Shown here piece after piece: positions 1 through 9,997 of a stretch of DNA of 64,000 nt (position 1 is its first letter; each line of letters begins with the position of its first letter). Position numbers and translations under genes: made by a program. Under the pieces are notes generated by a model. It made no database searches and was not told the origin of the DNA. It worked only from the letters and a program-made list of their open reading frames with translations. Source of the stretch: Nocardioides cynanchi. Lineage in GTDB: Bacteria > Actinomycetota > Actinomycetes > Propionibacteriales > Nocardioidaceae. The stretch spans positions 3,286,001-3,350,000 of the forward strand of contig NZ_CP044344.1 of assembly GCF_008761635.1 (NCBI RefSeq). Direction: 5' to 3'.

Positions 1-187
1 GGAAGCCCGATTTTACGTCCGGTAGGGGCGGGTGGCGACGGGCACGCGGATGACCCGGGCCTGACCTCGACTTAGGACTTCCTTGATGTTGACGGCGGGC
101 CGGAGCCACCTTCTTTGTCTCGGATCCCAGACAGCGGGAGGCGCGGGCCGCTGGTGCCGTGCCCGCGACCGGGAGTTGGATGACGGC

Positions 188-1746
188 ATGGAGACGGTGC
201 ACGTGGGCGTGGGTCCGGTCTCGTTCGCGGAGGTCGTCGCAGTGACCCGCGACGGTGCGGCGGTCGAGCTGACCGAGGAGGCGCTGGCCGCCATCGATCG
301 GGCCCGGGCCGTCGTCGATCGGCTGGCGTCGGCGCCCGACCCGGCGTACGGGATCTCGACCGGCTTCGGGGCGCTGGCGACGCGCCACATCCCCACCGAG
401 CGCCGCGAGCAGCTGCAGCGCTCGCTGATCCGCTCGCACGCAGCCGGCTCCGGCCCCGAGGTCGAGCGCGAGGTGGTGCGCGGCCTGATGCTGCTGCGCC
501 TCTCGACGCTGGCGACGGGGCACACCGGCGTACGACGTGAGACGGCGCTGCTGCTCGCCGCCGTCCTGTCCGCGGGGATCACGCCGGTGGTGCGCGAGTA
601 CGGCTCCCTGGGCTGCTCCGGCGACCTCGCGCCGCTGGCGCACTGTGCCCTCGCGCTGATGGGGGAGGGCGACGTCCGTGACAGCTCCGGCGAGCTGGTC
701 CCCGCGGCGCAGGCCCTGGCCGTGGCCGGCCTGGCGCCCGTCCAGCTCGCCGCCAAGGAGGGCCTGGCCCTGATCAACGGCACCGACGGAATGCTGGGGA
801 TGCTGGTGCTCGCGATCACCGACCTGCGCCGGCTGCTCGCGACCGCCGACATCGCGGCCGCCATGAGCGTCGAGGCGCAGATGGGCACCGACCGGGTCTT
901 CGCCGCGGACCTCCAGGAGCTGCGCCCGCAGGTCGGGCAGGCACTGTCGGCCGCCAACCTGCGCGCCCTCCTCGCCGGCTCCGGGGTGATGGCGAGCCAC
1001 CGCGAGGACAAGGTGCACCGGGTCCAGGACGCCTACTCCCTGCGCTGCTCGCCCCAGGTGCACGGCGCCGCCCGCGACACCGTGGAGCACGCCGCCCTCG
1101 TCGCCGAGCGCGAGCTGGCCAGCGCGGTCGACAACCCCGTGGTCCTGGCGGAGGACGGGCGGGTCGAGTCCAACGGCAACTTCCACGGCGCCCCCGTGGC
1201 CTACGTGCTCGACTTCCTGGCGATCGTCGCGGCCGACGTGGCCTCGATCTCCGAGCGGCGCAGCGACCGGTTCCTGGACCGGGCGCGCAACCACGACCTG
1301 CCGCCGTTCCTCGCGGACGACCCAGGCGTCGACAGCGGCCTGATGATCGCGCAGTACACCCAGGCCGCGATCGTCTCCGAGCTCAAGCGTCTCGCCGTCC
1401 CGGCCAGCGTCGACTCGATCCCGTCGAGCGCGATGCAGGAGGACCACGTGTCGATGGGCTGGTCGGCCGCTCGCAAGCTCCGGCGCTCCGTCGACGGGCT
1501 CACTCGGGTGGTGGCCATCGAGCTGATGACCGCCGCCCGCGCGCTCACCCTGCGGACCACGACCGGTCCGACCGCCGGCACCACGCCCGCGCCGGCCACC
1601 GGTGCCGTCGTACGCCTGCTGGCCGAGCGCGGCATCGGCGTCCCCGGGCCCGACCGTTTCCTGTCTCCCGAGATCGAGGCTGCCGTGGCGCTCGTCGCCT
1701 CGGGCGCCGTCCTGTCCGCCGTCGAAGAAGTGATCGGAGAGCTCGC

Positions 1747-1750
<4 letters not shown>
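188..1750 (+). CDS. hutH: Histidine ammonia-lyase
   Basis: Catalyses the first step of histidine degradation, L-histidine to trans-urocanate plus ammonia, in the cytoplasm. The 520-residue protein has the normal family length. The MIO-forming loop reads [14 protein letters not shown] with the cyclising triad at Cys143-Ser144-Gly145; many HutH proteins have Ala in the first position, but Cys is tolerated in the MIO family. The conserved N-terminal YGISTGFG segment lies at about residues 54-61. ATG 188 is chosen because a GGGAG lies about 12 bases upstream and the product then starts at the family's usual N-terminus; the open frame runs further upstream without similarity. The stop overlaps the hutU start by 4 bases (ATGA), so the two are translationally coupled. 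Confidence 0.96.
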
Positions 1751-3403
<1,653 letters not shown>

Positions 3404-3408
<5 letters not shown>

Positions 3409-3466
3409 TCCGGCACGCCTGGCACCTTCGGGCAGGGGCCCAGGGTGCCAGGCGTGCCGGACGATC
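3404..3466. repeat. Long palindromic repeat, copy 1
   Basis: Inverted repeat with 23-base arms at 3404-3426 and 3444-3466, matching at 22 of 23 positions, with a 17-base loop. The arm core is TCCGGCACGCCTGGCACC. The hutU stop codon lies in the left arm. Related copies are at 4582-4644 and 29067-29129. It may act as a terminator in either direction, or be a REP-like dispersed element; the sequence alone does not decide. Confidence 0.85.
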
Positions 3467-3551
3467 TCGGCGAGGCACCGGTCTCACGGGGTCATCCACA
3501 GGCGGTGGGAGGCCGGGTGGGTGAGGCCCCCGGGCGGGGGACACCCCGTCC

Positions 3552-4577
3552 ATGGAGAGACATCGGTGGGAACCGGTCTGCGAGAGGCCGGAGGGACTGG
3601 TCGTTCCGGCTCGGATCGGTACGACGGGCGGTCCGACCCGCGGGCAGGCGCGCGGTCCTGGTTGGGAGCGATGTGCGCCCGGCTGGTGGGTGCCTCGGGA
3701 TCGACCCTCCTGTGTGGAGCAGCACGTCCTCGAGCAGTCGGCTCGACTCCCCGACTCTGGTGCGGTCACGGGATGGGCGGCCCTGAGGTGGCGAGGCGGC
3801 ACGTTCTTCGACGGCCGTGCCGAAGGAGAGGGCGCCTGGTTGCCGGTCCCGCTCCTGCTCGGCGGTTCGAACCTCCGACAGCATCCGCGGTCCACGATCA
3901 GCCAGGAGCGGTTCCCTCCGAGGGAGCGCACCGAGGTCGCCGGCCTGCCCGTGTCGACGGTCCAGCGAGCGGTCTTCGACGAGATGCGTCGCGTGGGGAC
4001 GCTGCTCCACGCCGTACAGACGGTCGAGATGGCGGCCGCAGCCTCGCTGATCTCGGTCGCACTGATGACGGCGTACGTCGTTCCACACCGGAACGGCTAC
4101 ACGGGCGTGCCGCTCGTGCGCCGTGCCCTCGGTCTGGCCATCGACGACAGCCGCTCTCCCCGCGAGACCTGGCTGCGGCTGGTCTGGCTCTCCCTGGGCC
4201 TGCCACAGCCGCTCTGCAACCAACCCGTGTTCGACCTTAGGGGTCGGCTACTGGGCTACCCGGACATCTTCGACCCGGTGGCCGGTCTGGTCGGTGAGTA
4301 CGACGGCGCCGACCACAAGGACCGGGAACGGCATCGGCGGGACGTGGCGCGGGAGGAGCTGTTCCGGGACCACGGGCTGGAGTACTTCGCGGTCGTCGCC
4401 GGCGACTCCCGGGAAGCCGCGTCGGCACGGATGCTCGCTACCCGCCGACGGGCCCGCTTCCTCTCGCCGGACCAGCGTGCGTGGACCCTGCAGCCCCCGG
4501 CCTGGTGGCCGATTCCGGAGTCCCTCGACGCGCGGCTCGCTCGGCTCGGACTCGTCCCCGCCCTCACCCACGCCTGA
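3552..4577 (+). CDS. Orphan protein with nuclease-like C-terminus (AbiEi/DUF559-like)
   Basis: A 341-residue cytoplasmic protein resembling uncharacterised actinobacterial proteins often labelled hypothetical, AbiEi-like or DUF559-like. The middle (TGWAALRWRGG, then VSTVQRAVFDEMRR at about residues 130-146) looks like the AbiEi-type regulatory part. The C-terminal third has acidic and basic positions in the order YPDIFDPVAGLVGEYDGADH (about 236-255), then HRRD, as expected of a PD-(D/E)XK nuclease fold such as Vsr/DUF559; the catalytic assignment is inference. No partner toxin gene is adjacent. The gene is bracketed by two copies of the long palindrome. The start is uncertain: ATG 3552 follows a GGGGGA stretch, and the first 40 residues are weakly conserved-looking. 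Confidence 0.6.
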   Translation: MERHRWEPVCERPEGLVVPARIGTTGGPTRGQARGPGWERCAPGWWVPRDRPSCVEQHVLEQSARLPDSGAVTGWAALRWRGGTFFDGRAEGEGAWLPVPLLLGGSNLRQHPRSTISQERFPPRERTEVAGLPVSTVQRAVFDEMRRVGTLLHAVQTVEMAAAASLISVALMTAYVVPHRNGYTGVPLVRRALGLAIDDSRSPRETWLRLVWLSLGLPQPLCNQPVFDLRGRLLGYPDIFDPVAGLVGEYDGADHKDRERHRRDVAREELFRDHGLEYFAVVAGDSREAASARMLATRRRARFLSPDQRAWTLQPPAWWPIPESLDARLARLGLVPALTHA

Positions 4578-4581
4578 TTGC

Positions 4582-4644
4582 GATAGTCCGGCACGCCTGG
4601 CACCTCAGCGGACTCTTGGGAGGTGCCAGGCGTGCCGGACTATC
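4582..4644. repeat. Long palindromic repeat, copy 2 (perfect)
   Basis: Perfect 24-base inverted repeat, arms 4582-4605 and 4621-4644, with a 15-base loop. It begins 4 bases after the stop of the nuclease-like gene and ends 28 bases before the next start codon. It is the best-preserved of the three copies in the window. Confidence 0.9.
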
Positions 4645-4672
4645 CGTGGCGTCGGCTGGCAGGATCGGCGGG

Positions 4673-5356
4673 ATGGAGTCCCAGCCGGAGCGCGACCGGG
4701 TCCTGGCGCAGGTGTGGGCGCACGTGCCCGCACCTGACCGGCCGGTGCTGGTCGCTGTCGACGGCGCGGACGGCGCGGGCAAGACGTGGTTCGCCGCCGA
4801 CCTCGCCCGGGTCGCGGACCGGCCGGTCGTGGTGGCGACGCTCGACGACTTCCACCACGACCGCGCCCGGCGCCATGCCGAGGGGCGGACCGGCGAGACG
4901 GTGTGGGCGCGCAGCTTCGACTACGCGGCGGTACGACGTGAGCTGGTCGACCCATGGCTCGCCGGTGCCGGTACGCCGTACCGCCGACGTTGGCACGACC
5001 TGGCCCGTGACCAGCGGGTCGACGCCGCGCCGGAGCCGGTGCCCGCGGGCGGTGTGCTCCTCGTGGAGGGCGTGTTCGCGCAGCGACCCGAGCTCGCAGA
5101 CGCGTGGGACCTGACGGTGTACGTCGACACCCCGGACGCGGTGCGCCTGGCCCGGATGGCGGTGCGGGACGGCGTACCCGGAGAGCCGGACCACCCGGAC
5201 CAGCGGCGCTACCTGGAGGCGCAACAGATCTACCGCGACGCCTGCCGGCCGCTCGAGCGAGCGGGGATCGTGATCGACAACGCCGCGCCCGAACGGCCCC
5301 GGATCGCCCGGATCGCCGCGGGGGTTGCGCACGGGGCGCACAATGACCAGTCATGA
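4673..5356 (+). CDS. Uridine kinase-like P-loop kinase
   Basis: A 227-residue cytoplasmic nucleotide kinase. Walker A is GADGAGKT at residues 31-38, preceded by VLVAVD. The FDYAAV/ELVDPWL and VLLVEGVFAQRPELADAWD (Walker-B-like) segments match the uridine kinase/phosphoribulokinase superfamily. It is shorter and more divergent than Udk, so the true substrate is unknown; actinobacterial relatives are usually labelled uridine kinase. ATG 4673 lies just after palindrome copy 2. Its TGA overlaps the next ATG by 4 bases, so it is coupled to the M48 peptidase gene, although a functional link is not obvious. Confidence 0.75.
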   Translation: MESQPERDRVLAQVWAHVPAPDRPVLVAVDGADGAGKTWFAADLARVADRPVVVATLDDFHHDRARRHAEGRTGETVWARSFDYAAVRRELVDPWLAGAGTPYRRRWHDLARDQRVDAAPEPVPAGGVLLVEGVFAQRPELADAWDLTVYVDTPDAVRLARMAVRDGVPGEPDHPDQRRYLEAQQIYRDACRPLERAGIVIDNAAPERPRIARIAAGVAHGAHNDQS

Positions 5357-6375
5357 GCCCTAAGCCGGCGAAGCGCCGGGTGCCCCTGACCGACATCTCA
5401 TCGCGCGCCTGGGAGCACCCGGCCGACCAGGGCGCCCTCGTCGCGCTGCGCAAGCTCAAGGGCTTCGACAAGCTCATTCGGATGATGTCCGGCCTGATCA
5501 ACGAGCGGGCCGTGCGCCTGGAGCTGCTCGGCTCCGCGGTGCGGGTCGACGAGCGCCAGTTCCCGGCCCTGCACCGGCTGCTCACCGAGGTCGGCGCCAC
5601 CCTCGACGCCACCGACCTCCCGGAGCTCTACGTGCGGGCGACGCCGATGTTCAACGCCGAGACGATCGGCATGGACAAACCGGTGATCGTGGTGGACTCC
5701 GGATTGGTCGGGCTCCTCGACGAGGAGGAGCTCCGGTTCGTGATCGGGCACGAGCTCGGTCACGCCCTCAGCGGGCACGCGGTGTACCGCACGCTGCTGC
5801 TCCGGATGCTCAGCCTGACCGGCCTGCTGGCCGTCGTACCCCTCGGCACGGTCGGGCTCCGGGTGATCGTCGCCGCGCTGATGGAGTGGTCTCGCAAGTC
5901 CGAGCTGTCCGCGGACCGCGCCGGGCTGCTGGCCACCCAGGACCCGGCGGCGGCGTTCCGGACCCACATGAAGCTGGCCAGCGGTGGACACCTCGACGAG
6001 CTCGACCAGACGTCGTTCTTCGCCCAGGGCGCGGAGTACGCCGGCTCCTCCGACATCCGCGACTCGGTGCTCAAGCTGCTGCTGATCGAACGGCGTACCC
6101 ACCCGTTCGCGGTCTCCCGCGCGGCCGAGCTGCGCAGCTGGGTCGACTCCGGCGCCTACACCGCCATCCTGGCCGGCACCTACCCGCGCCGCGAGGAAGA
6201 CGCCGACGCGCAGCTCAGCGAGGCGGCGCAGGCGGCTGCCCGCAGCTACAGCGACGCCTTCCGCGAGAGCCAGGACGTGCTCGGGCGACTCGTGCACGAC
6301 GCGGCCGGCTGGCTCGGGACTGCCAAGGGCTGGCTCGACGAGCAGCTGAGGCGCCGGGGTGACGACGAGGAGTAA
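5353..6375 (+). CDS. M48 family zinc metallopeptidase
   Basis: A 340-residue Zn-dependent endopeptidase of the HtpX/Ste24 family. The zinc motif HELGH is at residues 133-137 (context VIGHELGHALSGHAV), and the third ligand is Glu184 in ELSADRAG. A hydrophobic segment at about 147-178 separates them and probably forms one or two membrane passes, as in HtpX. The C-terminal 60 residues are charged and helical. The gene overlaps the kinase gene by 4 bases and is followed 49 bases later by an ECF sigma gene. Relatives act in membrane-protein quality control; the substrate here is unknown. Confidence 0.88.
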   Translation: MSPKPAKRRVPLTDISSRAWEHPADQGALVALRKLKGFDKLIRMMSGLINERAVRLELLGSAVRVDERQFPALHRLLTEVGATLDATDLPELYVRATPMFNAETIGMDKPVIVVDSGLVGLLDEEELRFVIGHELGHALSGHAVYRTLLLRMLSLTGLLAVVPLGTVGLRVIVAALMEWSRKSELSADRAGLLATQDPAAAFRTHMKLASGGHLDELDQTSFFAQGAEYAGSSDIRDSVLKLLLIERRTHPFAVSRAAELRSWVDSGAYTAILAGTYPRREEDADAQLSEAAQAAARSYSDAFRESQDVLGRLVHDAAGWLGTAKGWLDEQLRRRGDDEE

Positions 6376-6424
6376 CAACTCCAAGGCTGCTGCGCAGGGC
6401 GCCGAAGGCTGTCACCATGGACGC

Positions 6425-7030
6425 GTGCCGGCCGGAGGGACGATCGACGACGCCGTACGGCGCATGTGCGCCGGCGACGGCGACGCGTTCCGTGAGGTCT
6501 ACCGGTCGACGCAACCGGCCCTGCTGCGCTACCTCACCGTCCTGGTCGGGACCGCGGACGCCGAGGACGTGGCGTCGGAGACCTGGGCGCAGGCGTGCCG
6601 CGACCTGGGCCGCTTCTCCGGGGACGCCGACGGGTTCCGGGGCTGGGTGACCACGATCGGTCGACACCGGGCCCTGGACCTCCTGCGGCAGCGGAGCCGG
6701 CGGGTGCGGGTCGACCGCGACCTGACCGACATCGAGGTCGCCGACCCGCGCGACCTCGAGGCCACGGTCGAGGAGGCGTTCGGTACGGCGGGTGCGGTGG
6801 CCCTGATCGGCAGCCTGCCGCGCCAGCAGGCGGAGGCGGTGTGGCTGCGGGTCGTGATGGGCCTGGATGCCAAGACCGCGGCGTCGGTGATGGGCACGCG
6901 GCCCGGCGCCGTACGGTCGTCGACCAGCCGTGGGCTGAAGACGCTGGCACGTCTTCTGGAGTCCCGGACGGGGTCGACCACCGCTCAGCGTGACATTCGG
7001 GTGGCTTCCGGCGCTGAAGGAGTGAGATGA
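6425..7030 (+). CDS. ECF-type RNA polymerase sigma factor
   Basis: A 201-residue group IV sigma factor that would direct RNA polymerase to a small regulon. Region 2 spans about residues 15-85 (DAFREVYRSTQPALLRYL, then AEDVASETWAQA and GWVTTIGRHRALDLLRQ). Region 4 spans about 130-185 (LPRQQAEAVWLRVVMGLD, then a helix-turn-helix with RPGAVRSSTSRGLKTL). GTG 6425 is chosen because it puts the first helix near the N-terminus; an in-frame GTG at 6359 would overlap the peptidase gene. The stop overlaps the next start (ATGA), strongly suggesting that the downstream membrane protein is its regulator. Confidence 0.85.
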   Translation: MPAGGTIDDAVRRMCAGDGDAFREVYRSTQPALLRYLTVLVGTADAEDVASETWAQACRDLGRFSGDADGFRGWVTTIGRHRALDLLRQRSRRVRVDRDLTDIEVADPRDLEATVEEAFGTAGAVALIGSLPRQQAEAVWLRVVMGLDAKTAASVMGTRPGAVRSSTSRGLKTLARLLESRTGSTTAQRDIRVASGAEGVR

Positions 7031-7842
7031 GCGCATGGAAGCAGCATCGAGCGGACCGCCGCGAGGGTGACCTCGGCGGCGGGTGGTCGACGACCCCCCG
7101 GGTCGATCGCCTGCTGGAGGCGGCCCGCGCGCCCGGCACGTCCCGCGAACTGGCGAGTGAAGACGTGGCGGCGCGGCACTTCCATCGCGCTCATCTCGAA
7201 CGTGTCCACACGACGAGAGAAGTAGCCATGTCCAAGCCCTCCCCCCGGGCCGGCATCAAGGCAGCGCTCGCGAGCGCCGGCGTTGTTGCGCTGATGTCGA
7301 CCGGCGCGGCGTTCGCGAGCTCCGGTCACGCCCCCTGGTCGTCGGGTGCCTCAGGCCGTCCGACGACGATCCCGTCCCACAGCCACCCGACCGACGATCC
7401 TTCCGAGACCGCCACCAGTGAGTCGAGCGAGTCCGACGACCCGTCGGCTCCTGCGTCCGACGGCACCACCGGACCCGACGCGCACGCCCTGCCGGGGCTG
7501 TGCCGCGCGTACGCCGCGGGCCAGAAGGCCGACCACGGTCACGCCCTGTCGAGCCCAGCCTTCGTTGCCCTGGTGACGGCTGCCGGCGGCCCCGACGGTG
7601 TTTCGGACTTCTGCGCCTCCCTGGCTCCGGTGGCGGGTCACCCGACTCACCCCGTTCACCCGACTCACCCCGTGCAGCCGACTCATCCGGCGAGCCCGAC
7701 TCATCCGGTCCACCCGAGCCACCCGGCGCCGACGCACACCGTGCCCACGCATCCGGCGCCTCCGAGCCACCCGACTCCGACGGCGCACCCGAGCCACCCG
7801 GGCGGTCATCCGTCCCACGGCTCGCACCCGACTCGGCCCTGA
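7027..7842 (+). CDS. Membrane partner of ECF sigma factor with His/Pro-rich tail
   Basis: A 271-residue single-pass protein translationally coupled to the ECF sigma gene, the usual place for an anti-sigma factor. Residues 1-70 form a charged cytoplasmic part (RVDRLLEAARAPGTSRELA). A hydrophobic segment at about 75-97 is followed by a Ser/Asp/Thr linker, then a small two-cysteine domain (LPGLCRAYAAG ... FVALVTAAGG ... DFCASL). The last ~66 residues are a Pro-Thr-His tail with 16 histidines, built on HPTHP/HPSHP steps. No zinc-binding anti-sigma HxxxCxxC motif is present. Anti-sigma function is inferred from context; the tail suggests metal or cell-wall interaction. An internal ATG at 7228 would give a plain secreted form. 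Confidence 0.65.
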   Translation: MSAWKQHRADRREGDLGGGWSTTPRVDRLLEAARAPGTSRELASEDVAARHFHRAHLERVHTTREVAMSKPSPRAGIKAALASAGVVALMSTGAAFASSGHAPWSSGASGRPTTIPSHSHPTDDPSETATSESSESDDPSAPASDGTTGPDAHALPGLCRAYAAGQKADHGHALSSPAFVALVTAAGGPDGVSDFCASLAPVAGHPTHPVHPTHPVQPTHPASPTHPVHPSHPAPTHTVPTHPAPPSHPTPTAHPSHPGGHPSHGSHPTRP

Positions 7843-7852
7843 GGCCGACGCG

Positions 7853-7892
7853 GACGCCATCCGATCCCGTGTGGGGCGGGGCGGATGGCGTC
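7853..7892. terminator. Bidirectional terminator-like hairpin
   Basis: Perfect 11-bp stem, GACGCCATCCG at 7853-7863 pairing with 7882-7892, with an 18-base loop. It lies between the convergent ends of the sigma-partner gene (7842) and the CoA-ester lyase gene (7891). No T-tract is visible, as is common in high-GC actinobacteria. Confidence 0.6.
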
Positions 7893-8757
7893 AGGCGTGC
7901 CGGTTGCCGATCGCCTCGCTGATGGCGAGCGTACGGCGTGCGGTCTCGACGTGGAGGTTCTCGATCATCCGGCCGCGGTAGGTCACCACACCCGCGCCGG
8001 CGCCGTCCGCCCACGCCTGGACGATCCCGCGGGCGTCCGCGACGGCGTCCTCGCTCGGCCCGAACGCGGCGTTCGCGCCCGCGACCTGGCCTGGGTGGAT
8101 CAGTGTCTTGCCGTCGAACCCCATCTCCCGGCCCTGGCGGCACTCGGCCAGGAAGCCGTCGGTGTCCTGCACGTCGTTGTAGACACCGTCGAGGATCGCT
8201 CTCCCCGTCGCGCGGGCGGCGAGCAGGGCCAGGCCGAGCCCGGTCAGCAGCGGATGCCGGCCGGGGACGTGCTCGGCGTACAGCTCCTTGGCCAGGTCGT
8301 TGGTGCCCATCACCAGCACGGTCAGGCGGTCGCTGGCCGCGGCGATGTCCTCCGCGTGCAGCATCGCGACCGGGGTCTCGACCATGGCCCAGAGCTTGGT
8401 GCGCTCCGGGGCGTCGTACGACGCCATCGCGTCGACGAGGGCCAGCACGGCGTCGGCGCTGTCGACCTTCGGTACGACGATCGCGTCCGGGCCGGCGGCG
8501 CAGGCGGCGGCCAGGTCGTCGCGGTGCCACTCGGTGTCGGCGCCGTTGACCCGGATCGTGAGCTCGCGATGGCCGTAGTCGCCGCTGGCGGCCGCGGCAC
8601 ACGCCGCGTCGCGGGCGGCGGGCTTGGCGTCGGGCGCGACAGCGTCCTCGAGGTCGAGGATCAGCGCGTCACAGGGGAGCGTCTTGGCCTTCTCCAGCGC
8701 CCGCTCGTTGGACGCCGGCATGTAGAGCACCGAGCGGCGCGGGCGGAAGTCGCTCAC
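7891..8757 (-). CDS. HpcH/CitE-type CoA-ester lyase (small paralogue)
   Basis: A 288-residue TIM-barrel lyase or thioesterase acting on malyl-CoA-type substrates. Conserved pieces include [16 protein letters not shown] at the N-terminus, LILDLEDAV with the metal-binding acidic pair, IRVNG, a MVETP segment with the catalytic-site Glu, and [12 protein letters not shown] near the C-terminus. GTG 8757 is the start; it overlaps the stop of the upstream lyase gene by 4 bases. In actinobacteria such pairs often belong to the ethylmalonyl-CoA pathway (malyl-CoA/methylmalyl-CoA lyase plus malyl-CoA thioesterase), but no other genes of that pathway are visible here, so the substrate stays open. Confidence 0.82.
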   Translation of the reverse strand: MSDFRPRRSVLYMPASNERALEKAKTLPCDALILDLEDAVAPDAKPAARDAACAAAASGDYGHRELTIRVNGADTEWHRDDLAAACAAGPDAIVVPKVDSADAVLALVDAMASYDAPERTKLWAMVETPVAMLHAEDIAAASDRLTVLVMGTNDLAKELYAEHVPGRHPLLTGLGLALLAARATGRAILDGVYNDVQDTDGFLAECRQGREMGFDGKTLIHPGQVAGANAAFGPSEDAVADARGIVQAWADGAGAGVVTYRGRMIENLHVETARRTLAISEAIGNRHA

Positions 8758-9851
8758 GCGTCGACCCCGATCCCGTCGTAGAGCGCCCTGAGGTCGGGGT
8801 CGCGCTCGGCCAACTGCTCGGCGAGCTCGACCAGGACCAGGCACTGCTTCAGCGAGGCGTCGTCCTCCATCTTGCCGTCGAGCATCACCGCCCCACTGCC
8901 GTCGTTCCCGTTGGCGTGCAGCGCCGCGACGACCCGACGCGCGTGCGCGATGTCCTCGACGCTGGGGGAGAAGACCCGGTTGGCGATCTCGATCTGCCGG
9001 GGGTGCAGGCTCCAGGCGCCGACGCAGCCGAGCAGGTAGGCGTTGCGGAACTGGTCCTCGCACGCGACCGTGTCGGCGATGTCGCCGAACGGGCCGTAGT
9101 AGGGGTAGATCCCGTGCGCCGCGCAGGCGTCGACCATCCGGGCGATCGTGTAGTGCCACAGGTCCTGCTGGTACGTCGTGCGGTCGGCGTCGACGTCGGC
9201 GCCGTCGGCGGTCCGGGGCGGGTCCTGGCGGACCAGGTAGCCGGGGTGGCCACCGCCGACCCGGGTGGTCTTCATCCGGCGGTCGGCGGCCAGGTCGGCC
9301 GGGCCGAGGCTCAGCCCCTGCATCCGCGGGCTCGCGCCACAGATCTCCTCGACGTTGGCGACGCCGCGTGCGGTCTCGAGGATCGCGTGCACCAGCAGGG
9401 GCTTCGTGAGGCCGGCCCGGGCCTCGAGCTGGGCGAGCAACCGGTCGACGTACGCGATGTCCTCGGCGCCCTGCACCTTGGGCACCATGATCACGTCGAG
9501 CTGGTCGCCGATCTCGGTGACCAGGGTGGTGAGGTCGTCGAGCACCCACGGGCTGTCGAGGGAGTTGACCCGGGTCCACAGCTGGGTGCTCCCGAAGTCG
9601 GTGCTCCGGGCGATCTCCACCAGCCCGTGCCGAGCGGCCTCCTTGTGGTCGGCCCTCACGGCGTCCTCGAGGTTCCCCAGGAGCACATCGACGGTGCCGA
9701 CCATGGTCGGGACCTTGGCCGCCATCTTGGCGTTGGACGGGTCGAAGAAGTGGATCGCCCGGCTCGGCCTGGCCGGGATCTCTCGGAGCGGCTCGGGGGC
9801 TCCGACCGCAAGCGGCCGGAAGAAGTCCTTGGCACTGCGCACACCGGTCAT
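8754..9851 (-). CDS. HpcH/HpaI-family malyl-CoA/beta-methylmalyl-CoA lyase-like protein
   Basis: A 365-residue member of the same superfamily as its downstream neighbour but longer, with Mcl1-like features: [19 protein letters not shown] near the N-terminus, LLGNLEDAV with acidic metal ligands, [12 protein letters not shown], a Glu-containing AILETARGV segment, and a C-terminal [17 protein letters not shown]. Relatives cleave L-malyl-CoA to acetyl-CoA plus glyoxylate and beta-methylmalyl-CoA to propionyl-CoA plus glyoxylate. It is the first gene of a two-gene operon, and ATG 9851 faces the MerR-PP2C gene across a 146-base divergent promoter region. The exact substrate is inferred. Confidence 0.82.
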   Translation of the reverse strand: MTGVRSAKDFFRPLAVGAPEPLREIPARPSRAIHFFDPSNAKMAAKVPTMVGTVDVLLGNLEDAVRADHKEAARHGLVEIARSTDFGSTQLWTRVNSLDSPWVLDDLTTLVTEIGDQLDVIMVPKVQGAEDIAYVDRLLAQLEARAGLTKPLLVHAILETARGVANVEEICGASPRMQGLSLGPADLAADRRMKTTRVGGGHPGYLVRQDPPRTADGADVDADRTTYQQDLWHYTIARMVDACAAHGIYPYYGPFGDIADTVACEDQFRNAYLLGCVGAWSLHPRQIEIANRVFSPSVEDIAHARRVVAALHANGNDGSGAVMLDGKMEDDASLKQCLVLVELAEQLAERDPDLRALYDGIGVDA

Positions 9852-9922
9852 GGGCGGAAACTACCGGTGCGCGGACCCGCTCGGGTATGACGCACTCCAC
9901 TCGGCGGCCCTCGACACGGGTG

Positions 9923-9955
9923 GCTTGACCCTCACCCTGCGGCAAGCCCCAGGCT
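9923..9955 (+). promoter_or_regulatory. Possible MerR-type promoter/operator
   Basis: TTGACC at 9925-9930 and CAGGCT at 9950-9955 are separated by 19 bases, the long spacing typical of MerR-activated promoters. The spacer region carries a short dyad, GGCTTG ... CAAGCC. It lies just upstream of the MerR-PP2C gene, so autoregulation is plausible. The match is weak and no motif search was possible. Confidence 0.3.
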
Positions 9956-9997
9956 CACCGGACCGGCGGACGTCGCCGGTGGACGAGGATGTGACAC

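Noticed and set aside
7882..7902. GGCGTCAGGCGTGCCGG as another copy of the long palindrome
   Set aside because: Only the part CAGGCGTGCCGG matches the arm, and it encodes the C-terminus of the CoA-ester lyase; there is no paired arm.
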